Assembly (NCBI RefSeq): GCF_003627215.1
Contig: NZ_CP032677.1
Span: 4,345,501-4,409,500 of the forward strand
Length of the DNA stretch: 64,000 bases
Source of the DNA: Pseudomonas sp. Leaf58
GTDB lineage: Bacteria > Pseudomonadota > Gammaproteobacteria > Pseudomonadales > Pseudomonadaceae
Reading direction: 5' to 3'
The first letter of the stretch is position 1. Every line of letters begins with the position of its first letter. The position numbers and the translations under genes were made by a program. The notes beneath the pieces were generated by a model. It was not told the DNA's origin, did no database searches, and saw only the letters and a program-made list of their open reading frames with translations. Shown piece by piece: positions 1 through 8,392 of this stretch.

Positions 1-181
1 GCTCCTGAAACGCCTGAATCACCGCCAGGCCACGCGCCAGGGAGGTCATGAAGTCCGGGTCGCCGGTGAAGGCCTGGATGCGCTTGGCCGGGGAAGCCAC
101 GATCGGCGGCGCCAAGGCAGCCGAGGCGGGCCTTGCCGACTCGGGATTGACGGAATCATTGCCTAGGGTTTCGTCACTCAT
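1..181 (-). CDS. pcaR: PcaR, IclR-family regulator of protocatechuate/beta-ketoadipate genes (5' part only)
   Basis: Only the first 60 codons are in the window and the gene runs off the left edge. The protein starts MSDETLGNDSVNPESARPAS and continues through FTGDPDFMTSLARGLAVIQAF, which I recognise as the N-terminal arm and start of the winged-helix domain of Pseudomonas putida PcaR. PcaR is an IclR-type activator that responds to beta-ketoadipate, switches on pca genes for aromatic acid breakdown, and represses its own gene. The start ATG at 181 has a GAGG ribosome site six bases upstream. An exact copy of the 15-base PcaR operator lies about 30 bases upstream, which supports both identity and autoregulation. 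The rest of the protein cannot be checked here. Confidence 0.93.
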   Translation of the reverse strand, partial: MSDETLGNDSVNPESARPASAALAPPIVASPAKRIQAFTGDPDFMTSLARGLAVIQAFQE

Positions 182-209
182 CGCACACCTCAAAAAAAAA
201 CGCCCAGTC

Positions 210-243
210 GTGCGATTATCGAACAAACGGCCGATAATCGCAA
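210..243. promoter_or_regulatory. Double PcaR operator (inverted pair)
   Basis: Bases 210-224 read GTGCGATTATCGAAC, the exact reverse complement of the published P. putida PcaR site GTTCGATAATCGCAC. Bases 229-243 carry a second copy in the opposite direction with about 12 of 15 matches, centred 19 bases away. The exact copy lies where the pcaR core promoter should be on the minus strand, which fits autorepression. The weaker copy abuts a possible plus-strand -35 at 244. Confidence 0.85.
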
Positions 244-272
244 TTGACCGCTGACACGTTTGCTTATACCTT
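244..272 (+). promoter_or_regulatory. Possible sigma-70 promoter diverging from pcaR
   Basis: TTGACC at 244-249 is a good -35. A 17-base spacer leads to TACCTT at 267-272, a mediocre -10. The -35 touches the second PcaR operator half. A plus-strand terminator at 338-370 shows that something is probably transcribed in this direction, which is the main reason for proposing the promoter. Confidence 0.4.
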
Positions 273-278
273 TCTCAT

Positions 279-368
279 GCCACTTGTGGCTTCTTTGGAG
301 AGACTGGTCAGGTACCCACCGTAGAAGTCCCCAGGCAACGGCCTCGCCTTTTGGCGAGGCCGTTTTAC
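279..368 (+). ncRNA. Candidate small RNA of about 90 nt between pcaR and the next gene
   Basis: The predicted transcript would begin with a perfect hairpin, GCCAC-TT-GTGGC at 279-290. It would continue through an unpaired-looking stretch rich in G and T and end in a strong intrinsic terminator at 338-370. No convincing reading frame with a ribosome site lies in between. I do not recognise the RNA as a named family. The alternative is an attenuated leader for the small gene at 668, although about 300 bases separate them. Confidence 0.35.
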
Positions 369-370
369 TT
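338..370 (+). terminator. Rho-independent terminator
   Basis: The 11-bp stem ACGGCCTCGCC / GGCGAGGCCGT closes on a TTTT loop and is followed by TTTTACTTTT on the plus strand. No plus-strand gene precedes it, so it implies an uncharacterised short transcript starting right of pcaR. Confidence 0.8.
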
Positions 371-667
371 TTCCCGCCCCTTCAAATGCATCCCCGGATT
401 GCAACGAACTTTTTTCCGTCATACCTTTCAAACTTGTACGGAAGGCCCAACCTGTTCTCGGACGCATTCAGTAACTTGCGTCAGATCTTGTCAGGGTTGG
501 GTAAATAACGATGTTCGGCGAAATATCGGTTGCTATAATCAACCGCACAGGCCCTTACCCTGCTTTGGCAATGCAACCTCCGTTGTATCAAGCGGTTGCG
601 TCCAGCAAGGTCTGTGCGCGTTGCACGACGCATAACAACAGTCATTACACTTAATTCAGGTACTACC

Positions 668-868
668 GTGACGAAAGATGAACTGCGCGCAGAACTGGAG
701 CGCCAGGCTGAACGTTACCAAGGTGTATACGGTGGCGAAGTCACCACTTACGCCGCTCAACCGGATCCGGAACGCAAACCGTGGCGCAAACGTGCCAGCG
801 TGCGCGACCAGGCTTTCAACCAGGAACTGGAACGCATGGAAAAAGAGCTGCGCAGCGACAAGCCCTGA
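668..868 (+). CDS. Small conserved-looking hypothetical protein (66 aa)
   Basis: The likely start is GTG at 668, seven bases after an AGG ribosome site. An upstream frame extension to 596 lacks one. The product is short, charged and soluble: it begins VTKDELRAELERQAERYQG and ends in the acidic/basic helix FNQELERMEKELRSDKP. There is no signal peptide or membrane segment. I do not know its function. A hypothetical gene lies at this place next to pcaR in P. putida as I recall. The codon choice (mostly G/C in third position) looks like a real gene. Confidence 0.6.
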   Translation: MTKDELRAELERQAERYQGVYGGEVTTYAAQPDPERKPWRKRASVRDQAFNQELERMEKELRSDKP

Positions 869-1181
869 ACCCAGGGACCACGCCAACGCGTCGTCGCCCG
901 GCCTGCCCGGGCGCGGTCGATCTTTACCGCCAGGCCGAAGGTGAAATGGAATTACACAAATTTCATACGGTCGTTTGAAAGATAACGAAGCGGGCTTTTA
1001 TCCAGCTTTTTGCCCGTTTTCACCAGCTTTTGCGCTTTTTACCGCACATTTCCCTGCCTGCCAGCCTTACCCTGCACGTCGCCTGCCCGACAGGAAATTC
1101 GCCACCGGTCTATAGCAAGTGCATCGATTGCCAAGGTTTTCTGGCATAATCCCGCCCCCCTAAGACCGCCAGACAACCTTC
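869..1181 (+). other. 313-base gap: weak terminator and phosphate transporter promoter
   Basis: A CGGGC...GCCCG stem at 991-1016 with a 16-base loop and TTTT may end the small gene upstream. Further right, TGG-CATAAT (1142-1150) resembles an extended -10 about 30 bases before the transporter start; I see no matching -35. No PHO box is evident. No gene is visible in this gap. Confidence 0.4.
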
Positions 1182-2654
1182 ATGATCGATTTATTCAGCG
1201 GACTGGATGCCTGGGTATTGGTGAGCCTACTGCTCGCCTTGACCTTCGTACTCGCCTTCGAGTTCATCAATGGCTTTCATGACACCGCCAACGCGGTAGC
1301 CACCGTCATCTATACCAAAGCCATGCCGCCACACCTCGCCGTGTTCTTCTCCGGGGTGTTCAACTTCCTTGGCGTTCTGCTCGGCGGTGTCGGGGTGGCC
1401 TATGCCATCGTTCACCTGCTGCCGGTAGAGCTGCTGATCAATGTGAACACCGGACACGGCCTGGCCATGGTCTTCTCGCTGCTGGCCGCGGCCATCACTT
1501 GGAACCTGGGCACCTGGTACTTCGGCATCCCCGCCTCCAGCTCGCACACCCTGATCGGCTCCATCCTCGGTGTCGGCCTGGCCAATGCCCTGATCAACGA
1601 CATCCCGCTGGGCGACGGTGTCAACTGGCAGAAGGCAATCGACATCGCCATGTCGCTGGTGGTCTCGCCAATGGCCGGCTTCGCCGTTGCAGCCCTGGTG
1701 CTGATCGGCCTGAAGTGGTGGCGCCCGCTGTCGAAGATGCACAAAACCCCCGACCAGCGCCGCAAGCTCGACGACAAGAAGCACCCGCCGTTCTGGAACC
1801 GCTTGGTCCTGGTGGTTTCGGCCATGGGTGTGAGCTTCGTGCACGGCTCCAACGACGGCCAGAAAGGCATTGGCCTGATTATGCTGGTGCTGATCGGTAT
1901 CGTTCCGGCCAAGTTCGTCCTCGACCTGAACAGCACCACCTACCAGATCGAGCGTACCCGCGACGCCACCCTGCACATGAGCCAGTTCTACCAGCGCAAC
2001 GCCGCCACCTTGGGCGAGTTCCTGGCACTGGGCAAGGCCAAGTCCAGCGACCTGCCGGAGCAGTTCAGCTGCAACCCGCAGCAGACCGAGCCGACCATTG
2101 CCGCGCTGCAGTCCTCGCTGCAGGGCGTGACCGACTACCATAGCCTGGATGCCGACAAGCGCGTCGAAGTACGTCGCTATCTGCTGTGTCTGGACGACAC
2201 GGCGAAGAAGGTCGGCAAACTGCCAGGCCTGGACGCCCGTGAAAAGGCCGACCTGGAAAAACTGCGCAAAGACCTCACTGCCACCACCGAATACGCCCCG
2301 TTCTGGGTGATCGTGGCTGTCGCCCTGGCTCTGGGCCTAGGCACCATGGTTGGCTGGAAGCGCGTGGTACTGACTGTTGGCGAGAAGATCGGCAAGCAGG
2401 GCATGACTTATGCCCAGGGCATGTCGGCGCAGATCACCGCGGCTTGCGCTATCGGCATGGCCAACGTGTTCGCGCTACCGGTATCGACAACCCACGTGCT
2501 GTCGTCCGGCGTTGCCGGCACCATGGTCGCCAACAAAAGCGGCCTGCAAGGTGGCACCGTCAAGACTATCCTGCTGGCCTGGGTACTCACCCTGCCGGCG
2601 TCGATGGGCCTGGCGGCCGGCCTGTTCTGGCTGGCGTCCAAGGCTATTGGCTGA
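1182..2654 (+). CDS. pitA: Inorganic phosphate transporter, Pit family
   Basis: The 490-residue membrane protein carries the Pit signature GFHDTANAVATVIYT near residue 30 and a matching second half (VSFVHGSNDGQKG near residue 220). These are the two inverted repeats of the PiT family. The length is that of low-affinity proton-coupled phosphate/metal-phosphate symporters such as E. coli PitA (499 residues). A hydrophilic loop at about residues 250-370 separates the repeats, and the C-terminal segment contains the ALPVSTTHVLSS motif. It moves phosphate across the inner membrane. It appears monocistronic, with its own terminator. The ribosome site before ATG 1182 is weak. Confidence 0.92.
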   Translation: MIDLFSGLDAWVLVSLLLALTFVLAFEFINGFHDTANAVATVIYTKAMPPHLAVFFSGVFNFLGVLLGGVGVAYAIVHLLPVELLINVNTGHGLAMVFSLLAAAITWNLGTWYFGIPASSSHTLIGSILGVGLANALINDIPLGDGVNWQKAIDIAMSLVVSPMAGFAVAALVLIGLKWWRPLSKMHKTPDQRRKLDDKKHPPFWNRLVLVVSAMGVSFVHGSNDGQKGIGLIMLVLIGIVPAKFVLDLNSTTYQIERTRDATLHMSQFYQRNAATLGEFLALGKAKSSDLPEQFSCNPQQTEPTIAALQSSLQGVTDYHSLDADKRVEVRRYLLCLDDTAKKVGKLPGLDAREKADLEKLRKDLTATTEYAPFWVIVAVALALGLGTMVGWKRVVLTVGEKIGKQGMTYAQGMSAQITAACAIGMANVFALPVSTTHVLSSGVAGTMVANKSGLQGGTVKTILLAWVLTLPASMGLAAGLFWLASKAIG

Positions 2655-2672
2655 GTGATACCGCAATACAAG

Positions 2673-2697
2673 AAGGCGCCCTCGCAGGCGCCTTTTT
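2673..2697 (+). terminator. Terminator after pit gene
   Basis: The stem AAGGCGCC / GGCGCCTT with loop CTCGCA is followed by a T run, 19 bases after the transporter stop. Confidence 0.9.
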
Positions 2698-2715
2698 CAT
2701 GGGTGCTGTTCCTGC

Positions 2716-2753
2716 GCGGCCTTTTCGCGGGCGAGCCCGCGAAGAGTCCGGCA
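2716..2753. repeat. Single REP palindrome
   Basis: The core TTCGCGGGC-GA-GCCCGCGAA is the P. putida REP type, here as one hairpin rather than a pair. It sits between convergent genes, just after the pit terminator. Confidence 0.8.
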
Positions 2754-2761
2754 CAGGCAAA

Positions 2762-4237
2762 CTACCTTTTCTTGCCTCCCAGCAACGACCCCATCAACCC
2801 CCGCACCAACTGCCGCCCCAACTGGTTGGCCGCTTGGCGCACCGCCGATTTGATCGCCTGCCCCGCCGCACTCTGCAAAAACTCGCCCGCCTTGTCAGCA
2901 AAGCTTTCCTCGTCCGCCTTGGGTTGCGGCGTCGGCTCCACCGGTTCACCCTTGCGCTGGGTCAGCATTTCATAGGCCGACTCACGGTCCACCGGCTTGT
3001 CATAACGCCCCGCCAGCGGCGAAGCAGCAATCAGCGCACTGCGCTCCACGCTACTCAACGGGCCAATACGCGACTGCGGCGGAGCAATCAGCACCCGCTG
3101 GACCATGGCCGGTGTACCCTTGTCTTCCAGCGCCCCCACCAAGGCCTCGCCAATACCCAGCTCGGTCAGCACCGCCAGGGTGTTGAACGCTGGGTTGGGG
3201 CGGAAGCCATCGGCCACCGCCCGTAGCGACTTCTGCTCCTTGGCAGTAAATGCCCGCAGGCCATGCTGAATGCGCAAGCCCAACTGGGCCAGCACTGTAT
3301 CTGGCAAATCCCCCGGCGACTGGGTGACAAAGTACACCCCCACGCCCTTGGAGCGGATTAGCCGTACCACTTGTTCTAGTCGGTCCTGCAACGCCTTGGG
3401 CGTATCGTTGAACAGCAAGTGCGCTTCATCGAAGAACAACGCCAGCACAGGCTTGTCGGCATCGCCGCGTTCGGGCAACTGTTCAAACAACTCGGCCAGC
3501 AGCCACAACAGGAAGGTGGCGTACACCTTGGGCGCCTCGTGCACCAACCGGCTGGCGTCCAGCAAGTGGATGCGCCCACGGCCATCCGCGTCTGGCCGCA
3601 GCAGATCCTCTAGCTGTAGCCCTGGCTCGCCGAACAGCGCCTCGGCGCCCTGCTGCTCCAGGGTCGCCAACCGACGTAACAAGGCCTGGGTGGAGGCCGC
3701 GGCCATCAGCGCGCTGTCTTCGCCGAGCAGTTGCGGGTTGTCCTTCAGGTGCGCAAGCAGCGCCTTGAGGTCCTTGAGGTCCAGCAGCAACAGGCCTTCA
3801 CGGTCGGCTACCTTGAACGCTGCGTACAGCGCCGCCTGCTGGCTGTCGGTCAGCTCCAGCAAGTTGCCCAGCAGCAGCGGCCCCATTTCACTGAGGGTGG
3901 TGCGCAGCGGGTGGCCGGACTGCCCGGCGATATCCCACAGGCTCACCGGGTAGGCCCGGGGACGGTGCCCCAACCAAGGCATGCTGGCAATGCGTTCGGC
4001 CACCTTGCCCTGGGGCGCACCAGCAGCGCCGAGGCCACAGAGGTCGCCTTTGACATCGGCGGCGAACACGGCCACCCCTGCGTCACTGAACGCTTCCGCC
4101 AGATGCTGCAGGGTGACCGTCTTGCCAGTACCTGTCGCGCCTGCCACCAGGCCATGGCGGTTTGCCAGCCTCATCGCTTGCCCGACTGGCTGGCCATCTG
4201 GGCCTGCGCCTACAACGATGGTCGAAAATTCCGACAT
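2762..4237 (-). CDS. yjgR: HerA/VirB4-like ATPase, DUF853 (YjgR) family
   Basis: The 491-residue soluble P-loop protein has Walker A GATGTGKT at residues 33-40 and Walker B LALFFDEAHLLF near residue 265, followed by VYFVTQSPGDLPD, a typical sensor region of HerA-FtsK ATPases. This full architecture is the DUF853 family (E. coli YjgR). Its cellular role is unsettled; helicase or DNA-translocase names are by homology only. The C-terminal 60 residues are low-complexity and end in GLMGSLLGGKKR. It is transcribed away from the chemoreceptor gene and shares a divergent 169-base promoter region with it. Confidence 0.85.
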   Translation of the reverse strand: MSEFSTIVVGAGPDGQPVGQAMRLANRHGLVAGATGTGKTVTLQHLAEAFSDAGVAVFAADVKGDLCGLGAAGAPQGKVAERIASMPWLGHRPRAYPVSLWDIAGQSGHPLRTTLSEMGPLLLGNLLELTDSQQAALYAAFKVADREGLLLLDLKDLKALLAHLKDNPQLLGEDSALMAAASTQALLRRLATLEQQGAEALFGEPGLQLEDLLRPDADGRGRIHLLDASRLVHEAPKVYATFLLWLLAELFEQLPERGDADKPVLALFFDEAHLLFNDTPKALQDRLEQVVRLIRSKGVGVYFVTQSPGDLPDTVLAQLGLRIQHGLRAFTAKEQKSLRAVADGFRPNPAFNTLAVLTELGIGEALVGALEDKGTPAMVQRVLIAPPQSRIGPLSSVERSALIAASPLAGRYDKPVDRESAYEMLTQRKGEPVEPTPQPKADEESFADKAGEFLQSAAGQAIKSAVRQAANQLGRQLVRGLMGSLLGGKKR

Positions 4238-4317
4238 CTCTTTAATCCTCTGCTCAAGCTTTACCTTAATTCGGCCGATACCTGTGGGTGATATTCGCCT
4301 TAATTAGAGAGGGACAA

Positions 4318-4336
4318 CCGAAAAGGGACTTTTCGG
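4318..4336. promoter_or_regulatory. 19-base perfect palindrome in divergent yjgR / mcpG promoter region
   Basis: CCGAAAAG-GGA-CTTTTCGG is a perfect inverted repeat. It is not followed by a T run in either direction, so an operator is more likely than a terminator. It lies about 40 bases upstream of a GATATAAAA -10-like stretch (4376-4384) for the chemoreceptor gene. Confidence 0.4.
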
Positions 4337-4406
4337 GATGTTGCACTGCTTTAGACGCCACGTGTGCAAGCGCCTGATATAAAACCTTAGCGGAACCGAT
4401 TACGCC

Positions 4407-6281
4407 ATGAACAAAAGCCTTCGTTTCAGCCACAAGATTCTTTTGGCAGCATCACTGATCGTGATACTCGCCTTCAGCCTGTTCACGCTCTACAACGATT
4501 ACCTCCAGCGTAATGCGATCCGCGACGACCTGGAGAACTATCTGGCTGAAATGGGCGCTGCCACTTCGACCACTATTCGCAACCTGTTCGAAGGCCGTAT
4601 CAAGCTGGTGGAAAACCTGGCACAAAACATCGCCCAGGAACCGGCCAACGCCGAAACATTGATGAGCCAGAATGCGCTGATATCCAGCTTCCTCACGGTT
4701 TACGTGGGCAAGGTCGACGGCGGCTTCAGCGTGCGCCCAGACACGAAAATGCCCGACGGCTACGACCCACGCACCCGCCCCTGGTATAAGGACGGCATGA
4801 CCGCCACCGGCCCGATCCTGACCGAACCCTACATCGATATGGCCACCAACAAGATGGTGATCGGCATCATCAACAAGGTTTCCAGCAGTGTCGGCGTGGT
4901 CGGTGGCGACCTGGCCCTGGACGGCCTGGTGCAGATCATCAACTCGCTGAACTTCGGCGGCATTGGCTACGCGTTCCTGGTCAACGACCAGGGCAAGATC
5001 CTGGTGCACCCGAACAAAGAGCTGGTGATGAAGTCACTGTCGGACCTGTTCCCGCAGCACACGCCGAAACTGACAGGTGCACTGACCGAGGTGCAGAGCG
5101 AAGGCCAGGCGCGTCTGCTCAGCTTCACCCCGATCAGTGGCCTGCCGTCAGCCAACTGGTACATCGGCCTGTCAGTAGACAAGGACAAGGCCTTCTCGAT
5201 GCTAAGCACCTTCCGCACCTCGGCGGTGATTGCCACGCTGGTGGCCGTAGTGATCATCATCGGCCTGCTCGGCCTGCTGATCCGTGTGCTAATGCAGCCG
5301 CTGCACACCATGACCCGCGCCATGGAAGACATCGCCGAAGGTGAAGGCGACCTGACCAAGCGCCTGCGCATCGACAACCACGACGAATTCGGCATCCTGG
5401 GCAGCGCCTTCAACCGGTTCGTCGAGCGTATTCACAGTTCGATCCGCGAAGTGTCGTCGGCCACCGAGCAAGTTAACGAAGTGGCCCTGCGAGTCATCAG
5501 CGCCTCGAACTCGTCGATGACCAACTCCGACGAGCAGTCCAACCGCACCAACAGCGTGGCAGCTGCCATCAACGAACTGGGCGCAGCTGCCCAGGAAATT
5601 GCCGGCAACGCCGCCCAGGCTTCGCAGCACGCAAGCTCGGCGCGCTTGCTGGCCGAAGAGGGGCAGCAGGTGGTGGAACGCAACATTGCGGCGATGAACC
5701 GCCTGTCCGACCTGATCGTCACCTCCAGCGCGCACATCGAGACGCTGAACAACAAGACCGTCAACATCGGCCAGATCCTCGAGGTGATCACCAGCATTTC
5801 CCAGCAGACCAACTTGCTGGCGCTGAACGCGGCTATCGAAGCGGCCCGTGCCGGTGAAGCCGGGCGTGGTTTTGCCGTGGTCGCCGATGAAGTACGCAAC
5901 CTGGCCCACCGCACCCAGGAGTCAGCGCAGCAAGTGCAGACCATGATCGAAGAATTGCAGGTCGGCGCCCGCGAGTCGGTCGAGACCATGGACCAAAGCC
6001 AGCGCCACAGCCAGGACAGCGTGCAGATCGCCAACCAGGCTGGCGAGCGCCTGGACAGCGTTACCGTGCGCATTGGCGAAATCGACGGCATGAACCAGTC
6101 GGTGGCCACCGCCACCGAAGAGCAAACCGCCGTGGTCGAGGCGATCAACATGGATATCAACGAGATCAACATGCTCAACCAGGAAGGGGTAGAGAACCTG
6201 CAGGCCACCCTGCGCGCGTGCTCGGACCTGGAGCAGCAGGCCGGCCGCTTGAAGCACCTGGTAGGCAGCTTCCGCATCTAA
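4407..6281 (+). CDS. mcpG: Methyl-accepting chemotaxis protein, McpG-like (dCACHE sensor)
   Basis: The 624-residue chemoreceptor has a membrane helix at about 11-29, a periplasmic double-CACHE domain at about 30-270, a second helix at 271-294, HAMP to about 348, and a cytoplasmic signalling hairpin with the invariant tip [21 protein letters not shown]. The sensor carries the amino-acid-type dCACHE motif: R124, W126, Y127, Y142, D144 and D168 fall at the spacing seen in amino-acid receptors. By position (next to the glycosyltransferase operon and near pcaR) and sequence it matches McpG, the P. putida receptor for gamma-aminobutyrate. The GABA specificity is inferred from orthology. No clear FliA promoter is visible. 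Confidence 0.88.
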   Translation: MNKSLRFSHKILLAASLIVILAFSLFTLYNDYLQRNAIRDDLENYLAEMGAATSTTIRNLFEGRIKLVENLAQNIAQEPANAETLMSQNALISSFLTVYVGKVDGGFSVRPDTKMPDGYDPRTRPWYKDGMTATGPILTEPYIDMATNKMVIGIINKVSSSVGVVGGDLALDGLVQIINSLNFGGIGYAFLVNDQGKILVHPNKELVMKSLSDLFPQHTPKLTGALTEVQSEGQARLLSFTPISGLPSANWYIGLSVDKDKAFSMLSTFRTSAVIATLVAVVIIIGLLGLLIRVLMQPLHTMTRAMEDIAEGEGDLTKRLRIDNHDEFGILGSAFNRFVERIHSSIREVSSATEQVNEVALRVISASNSSMTNSDEQSNRTNSVAAAINELGAAAQEIAGNAAQASQHASSARLLAEEGQQVVERNIAAMNRLSDLIVTSSAHIETLNNKTVNIGQILEVITSISQQTNLLALNAAIEAARAGEAGRGFAVVADEVRNLAHRTQESAQQVQTMIEELQVGARESVETMDQSQRHSQDSVQIANQAGERLDSVTVRIGEIDGMNQSVATATEEQTAVVEAINMDINEINMLNQEGVENLQATLRACSDLEQQAGRLKHLVGSFRI

Positions 6282-6296
6282 TCACAAACCGCGTCG

Positions 6297-6370
6297 CCTG
6301 CTTCGCGGGCAAGCCCGCTCCTACCGGAATAACACATGCCTGGAGGAGCGGGTTTACCCGCGAAGAAGCC
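6297..6370. repeat. REPIN (inverted REP pair, type 1)
   Basis: Left arm GCTTCGCGGGCAAGCCCGCTCCTAC and right arm GGAGCGGGTTTACCCGCGAAGAAGC face each other around a 20-base spacer, immediately after the mcpG stop. Confidence 0.85.
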
Positions 6371-6501
6371 CACCCCGCTCCCCAGCCCTCCCCCCGCCCA
6401 ACCCCGATCGAACAAACTATCCTTCTGATAGGTCAACCTTTAGGCGCGTCATCGCCGGCTCGTTAGCGCCGGATGACAGACCCGAAGACGATCCCGGAGG
6501 G

Positions 6502-7623
6502 ATGCTGATCGTGCACATCGCCGACATCACCATGTTCTACGCCCCCGCAAGTGGTGGCGTACGTACTTATCTTGATGCCAAACACCACCGCCTCGGCGCC
6601 CTCCAGGGCGTCCGCCACAGCCTGCTGATACCTGGTGCCAGCGCACAACACGCCGACGGCATCTACCAAGTGCCTGCACCGCCCCTGCCGTTCGGCAACG
6701 GCTACCGTTTCCCGGTGCGCCTGGCCCCTTGGTGCAATGTGCTGCGCAGGCTCAAGCCCGACTTGATCGAGGTAGGCGACCCCTACCTGACCGCCTGGGC
6801 AGCGCTGGAGGCGCGGCGCCAGCTCGATGTGCCGGTGATCGGCTTCTACCACTCCGACCTGCCGTTGCTGGTCAGCAACCGCATGGGCAACTGGTTTACC
6901 CCCAATGTCGAGGCCTACGTCAGCAAGCTGTACGGCAATTTCGACCGGGTCCTGGCACCCAGCCAGGTCATGGCCGACAAGTTGCGCCGGCTGGGGGTGC
7001 GTGACGTGCATGTACAGCGCCTGGGTGTCGACCTGAACACCTTCCACCCCAGCCAACGTGACCCGCACCTGCGTGCCGAACTGGGCATCGCCGACACCAG
7101 CCGCCTGCTGATCTACGCCGGCCGAGGCTCGCGGGAAAAAAACCTGCCGGTGCTGCTCGACTGCATGCAGCAGCTCGGGCGCCCCTACCACCTGTTACTG
7201 GTGGGCTCGAACATGCCGGCCAACGTGCCGCCGAACGTCAGCGTGATCAATCACTTCTGCCCGGCACAGGAGGTCGCCAGGTTGATGGCCAGCGCCGACC
7301 TGCTGGTGCATGCCGGCGACCAGGAGACCTTTGGCCTGGTCATTCTCGAAGCAATGGCCAGCGCCACCCCGGTGGTGGCCGTGCGTGCCGGCGCGTTCGG
7401 CGAAATCGTCAACGAACAATGCGGGCGCCTGTGCCGGCCAAACGATGGCCAGGCCATGGCGATGGCCGTGCGCGAAACGTTCGAAGCAGGGGTGCGCAAA
7501 CTCGGCGCACAGGCGCGCCGGCATGCCGAGCAGCATTATTCGTGGGACCATGTGGTAGCCGGCTTGCTGCAGCACTACCAGGCCGTGCTCGGCCACCAGC
7601 CGACGGTACGCGCCCATGGCTGA
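6502..7623 (+). CDS. Glycosyltransferase, GT4 type
   Basis: The 373-residue GT-B fold enzyme has an N-terminal half with the glycine-rich APASGGVRTY acceptor loop and a C-terminal half with the EX7E donor motif ETFGLVILE near residue 278. It resembles GT4 enzymes that add mannose or sulfoquinovose to diacylglycerol-type or inositol lipids, but the true donor and acceptor are unknown. No signal peptide is present, so it acts at the cytoplasmic face. It opens an operon: the next gene starts 8 bases before its stop. The GGAGG site lies only one base before ATG 6502, so GTG 6511 (VHIADITMFY) is an alternative start. Confidence 0.85.
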   Translation: MLIVHIADITMFYAPASGGVRTYLDAKHHRLGALQGVRHSLLIPGASAQHADGIYQVPAPPLPFGNGYRFPVRLAPWCNVLRRLKPDLIEVGDPYLTAWAALEARRQLDVPVIGFYHSDLPLLVSNRMGNWFTPNVEAYVSKLYGNFDRVLAPSQVMADKLRRLGVRDVHVQRLGVDLNTFHPSQRDPHLRAELGIADTSRLLIYAGRGSREKNLPVLLDCMQQLGRPYHLLLVGSNMPANVPPNVSVINHFCPAQEVARLMASADLLVHAGDQETFGLVILEAMASATPVVAVRAGAFGEIVNEQCGRLCRPNDGQAMAMAVRETFEAGVRKLGAQARRHAEQHYSWDHVVAGLLQHYQAVLGHQPTVRAHG

Positions 7624-8392
7624 GCCCTTGCCAGAGCCATTGCCGCCATCACCCAGCCTGATGCTGGTACTGCATGATGTGGCGCCCGAGACCTGGCCCG
7701 ACTACCAGCCCTTCGTCCAGGCCATAGACGCCATTGGTGGTGTGCCCATGACTTGGCTGGTGGTACCGAACTTTCACCAGCGCAATCCGCTACTGCGCTC
7801 GCCCAGCTTCTGTCGCCTGCTCGATCGGCGCCTGGCACAGGGTGACGAGCTGGCCCTGCACGGTTACTACCATGCCGACAACGGCCCGCCACCGCGCACA
7901 CCCGGCGATTACTTCATGCGCCGCATCTACACCCACGAAGGCGAGTTCTACGCCCTTGACCAGCAGCAAGCCCTGCAACGCCTGGAAAACGGCCTGGCCC
8001 TGTTCAACCGTCAGGGCTGGCCAGTGGCCGGCTTCGTCGCGCCGGCCTGGCTGATGAGCGAAGGCACCCGCCAAGCCCTGCGCCAGCTGCCCCTGCGTTA
8101 CACCAGCACGCCGCAGCACCTGTACCGCTTGCCGGACTTCACCGCGATCGAGGCCCCGGGGCTGGTCTGGAGTGCGCGCAGCGCCTGGCGCCGCGGGTTG
8201 TCGCGGGTGCTATGCGACTGGCAATGCCGACGCTGGCACAACGCCGATACCCTGCGCTTGGGCCTGCACCCGGTAGACATGCGCCACCGCGCGTCCCGCG
8301 ACTACTGGCTGACCACCTTGCGCGGCCTGCTGGCGCAGGGCCGTGAGCCCCTGACCAAATCGGCCTGGCTGGCCCGCCAGGTCCGCGCATGA
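7616..8392 (+). CDS. DUF2334 polysaccharide-deacetylase-like protein
   Basis: The 258-residue protein has the NodB-like metal site pattern of DUF2334: LHDVAP (H20-D21) and LHGYYH (H82, H86). This suggests a metal-dependent carbohydrate deacetylase that removes acetyl groups from an N-acetyl sugar. There is no signal peptide, so a cytoplasmic glycolipid intermediate is a more likely target than a surface polymer; this is inference. It overlaps the glycosyltransferase gene by 8 bases and the next gene by 4 (ATGA). The three are surely one transcript with coupled translation. Confidence 0.8.
   Translation: MAEPLPEPLPPSPSLMLVLHDVAPETWPDYQPFVQAIDAIGGVPMTWLVVPNFHQRNPLLRSPSFCRLLDRRLAQGDELALHGYYHADNGPPPRTPGDYFMRRIYTHEGEFYALDQQQALQRLENGLALFNRQGWPVAGFVAPAWLMSEGTRQALRQLPLRYTSTPQHLYRLPDFTAIEAPGLVWSARSAWRRGLSRVLCDWQCRRWHNADTLRLGLHPVDMRHRASRDYWLTTLRGLLAQGREPLTKSAWLARQVRA

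Noticed and set aside
1227..2141. Long minus-strand open frame inside the phosphate transporter gene
   Set aside because: High-G+C shadow frame with His/Gln/Gly-rich nonsense composition and no ribosome site. The same holds for the antisense frames over fumarase (17993-19645), pykA (13678-15255), icmP (37263-38714), the di-heme gene (38964-40319), mexW (43761-45224), groEL (51974-53887) and ampG (57476-58672).
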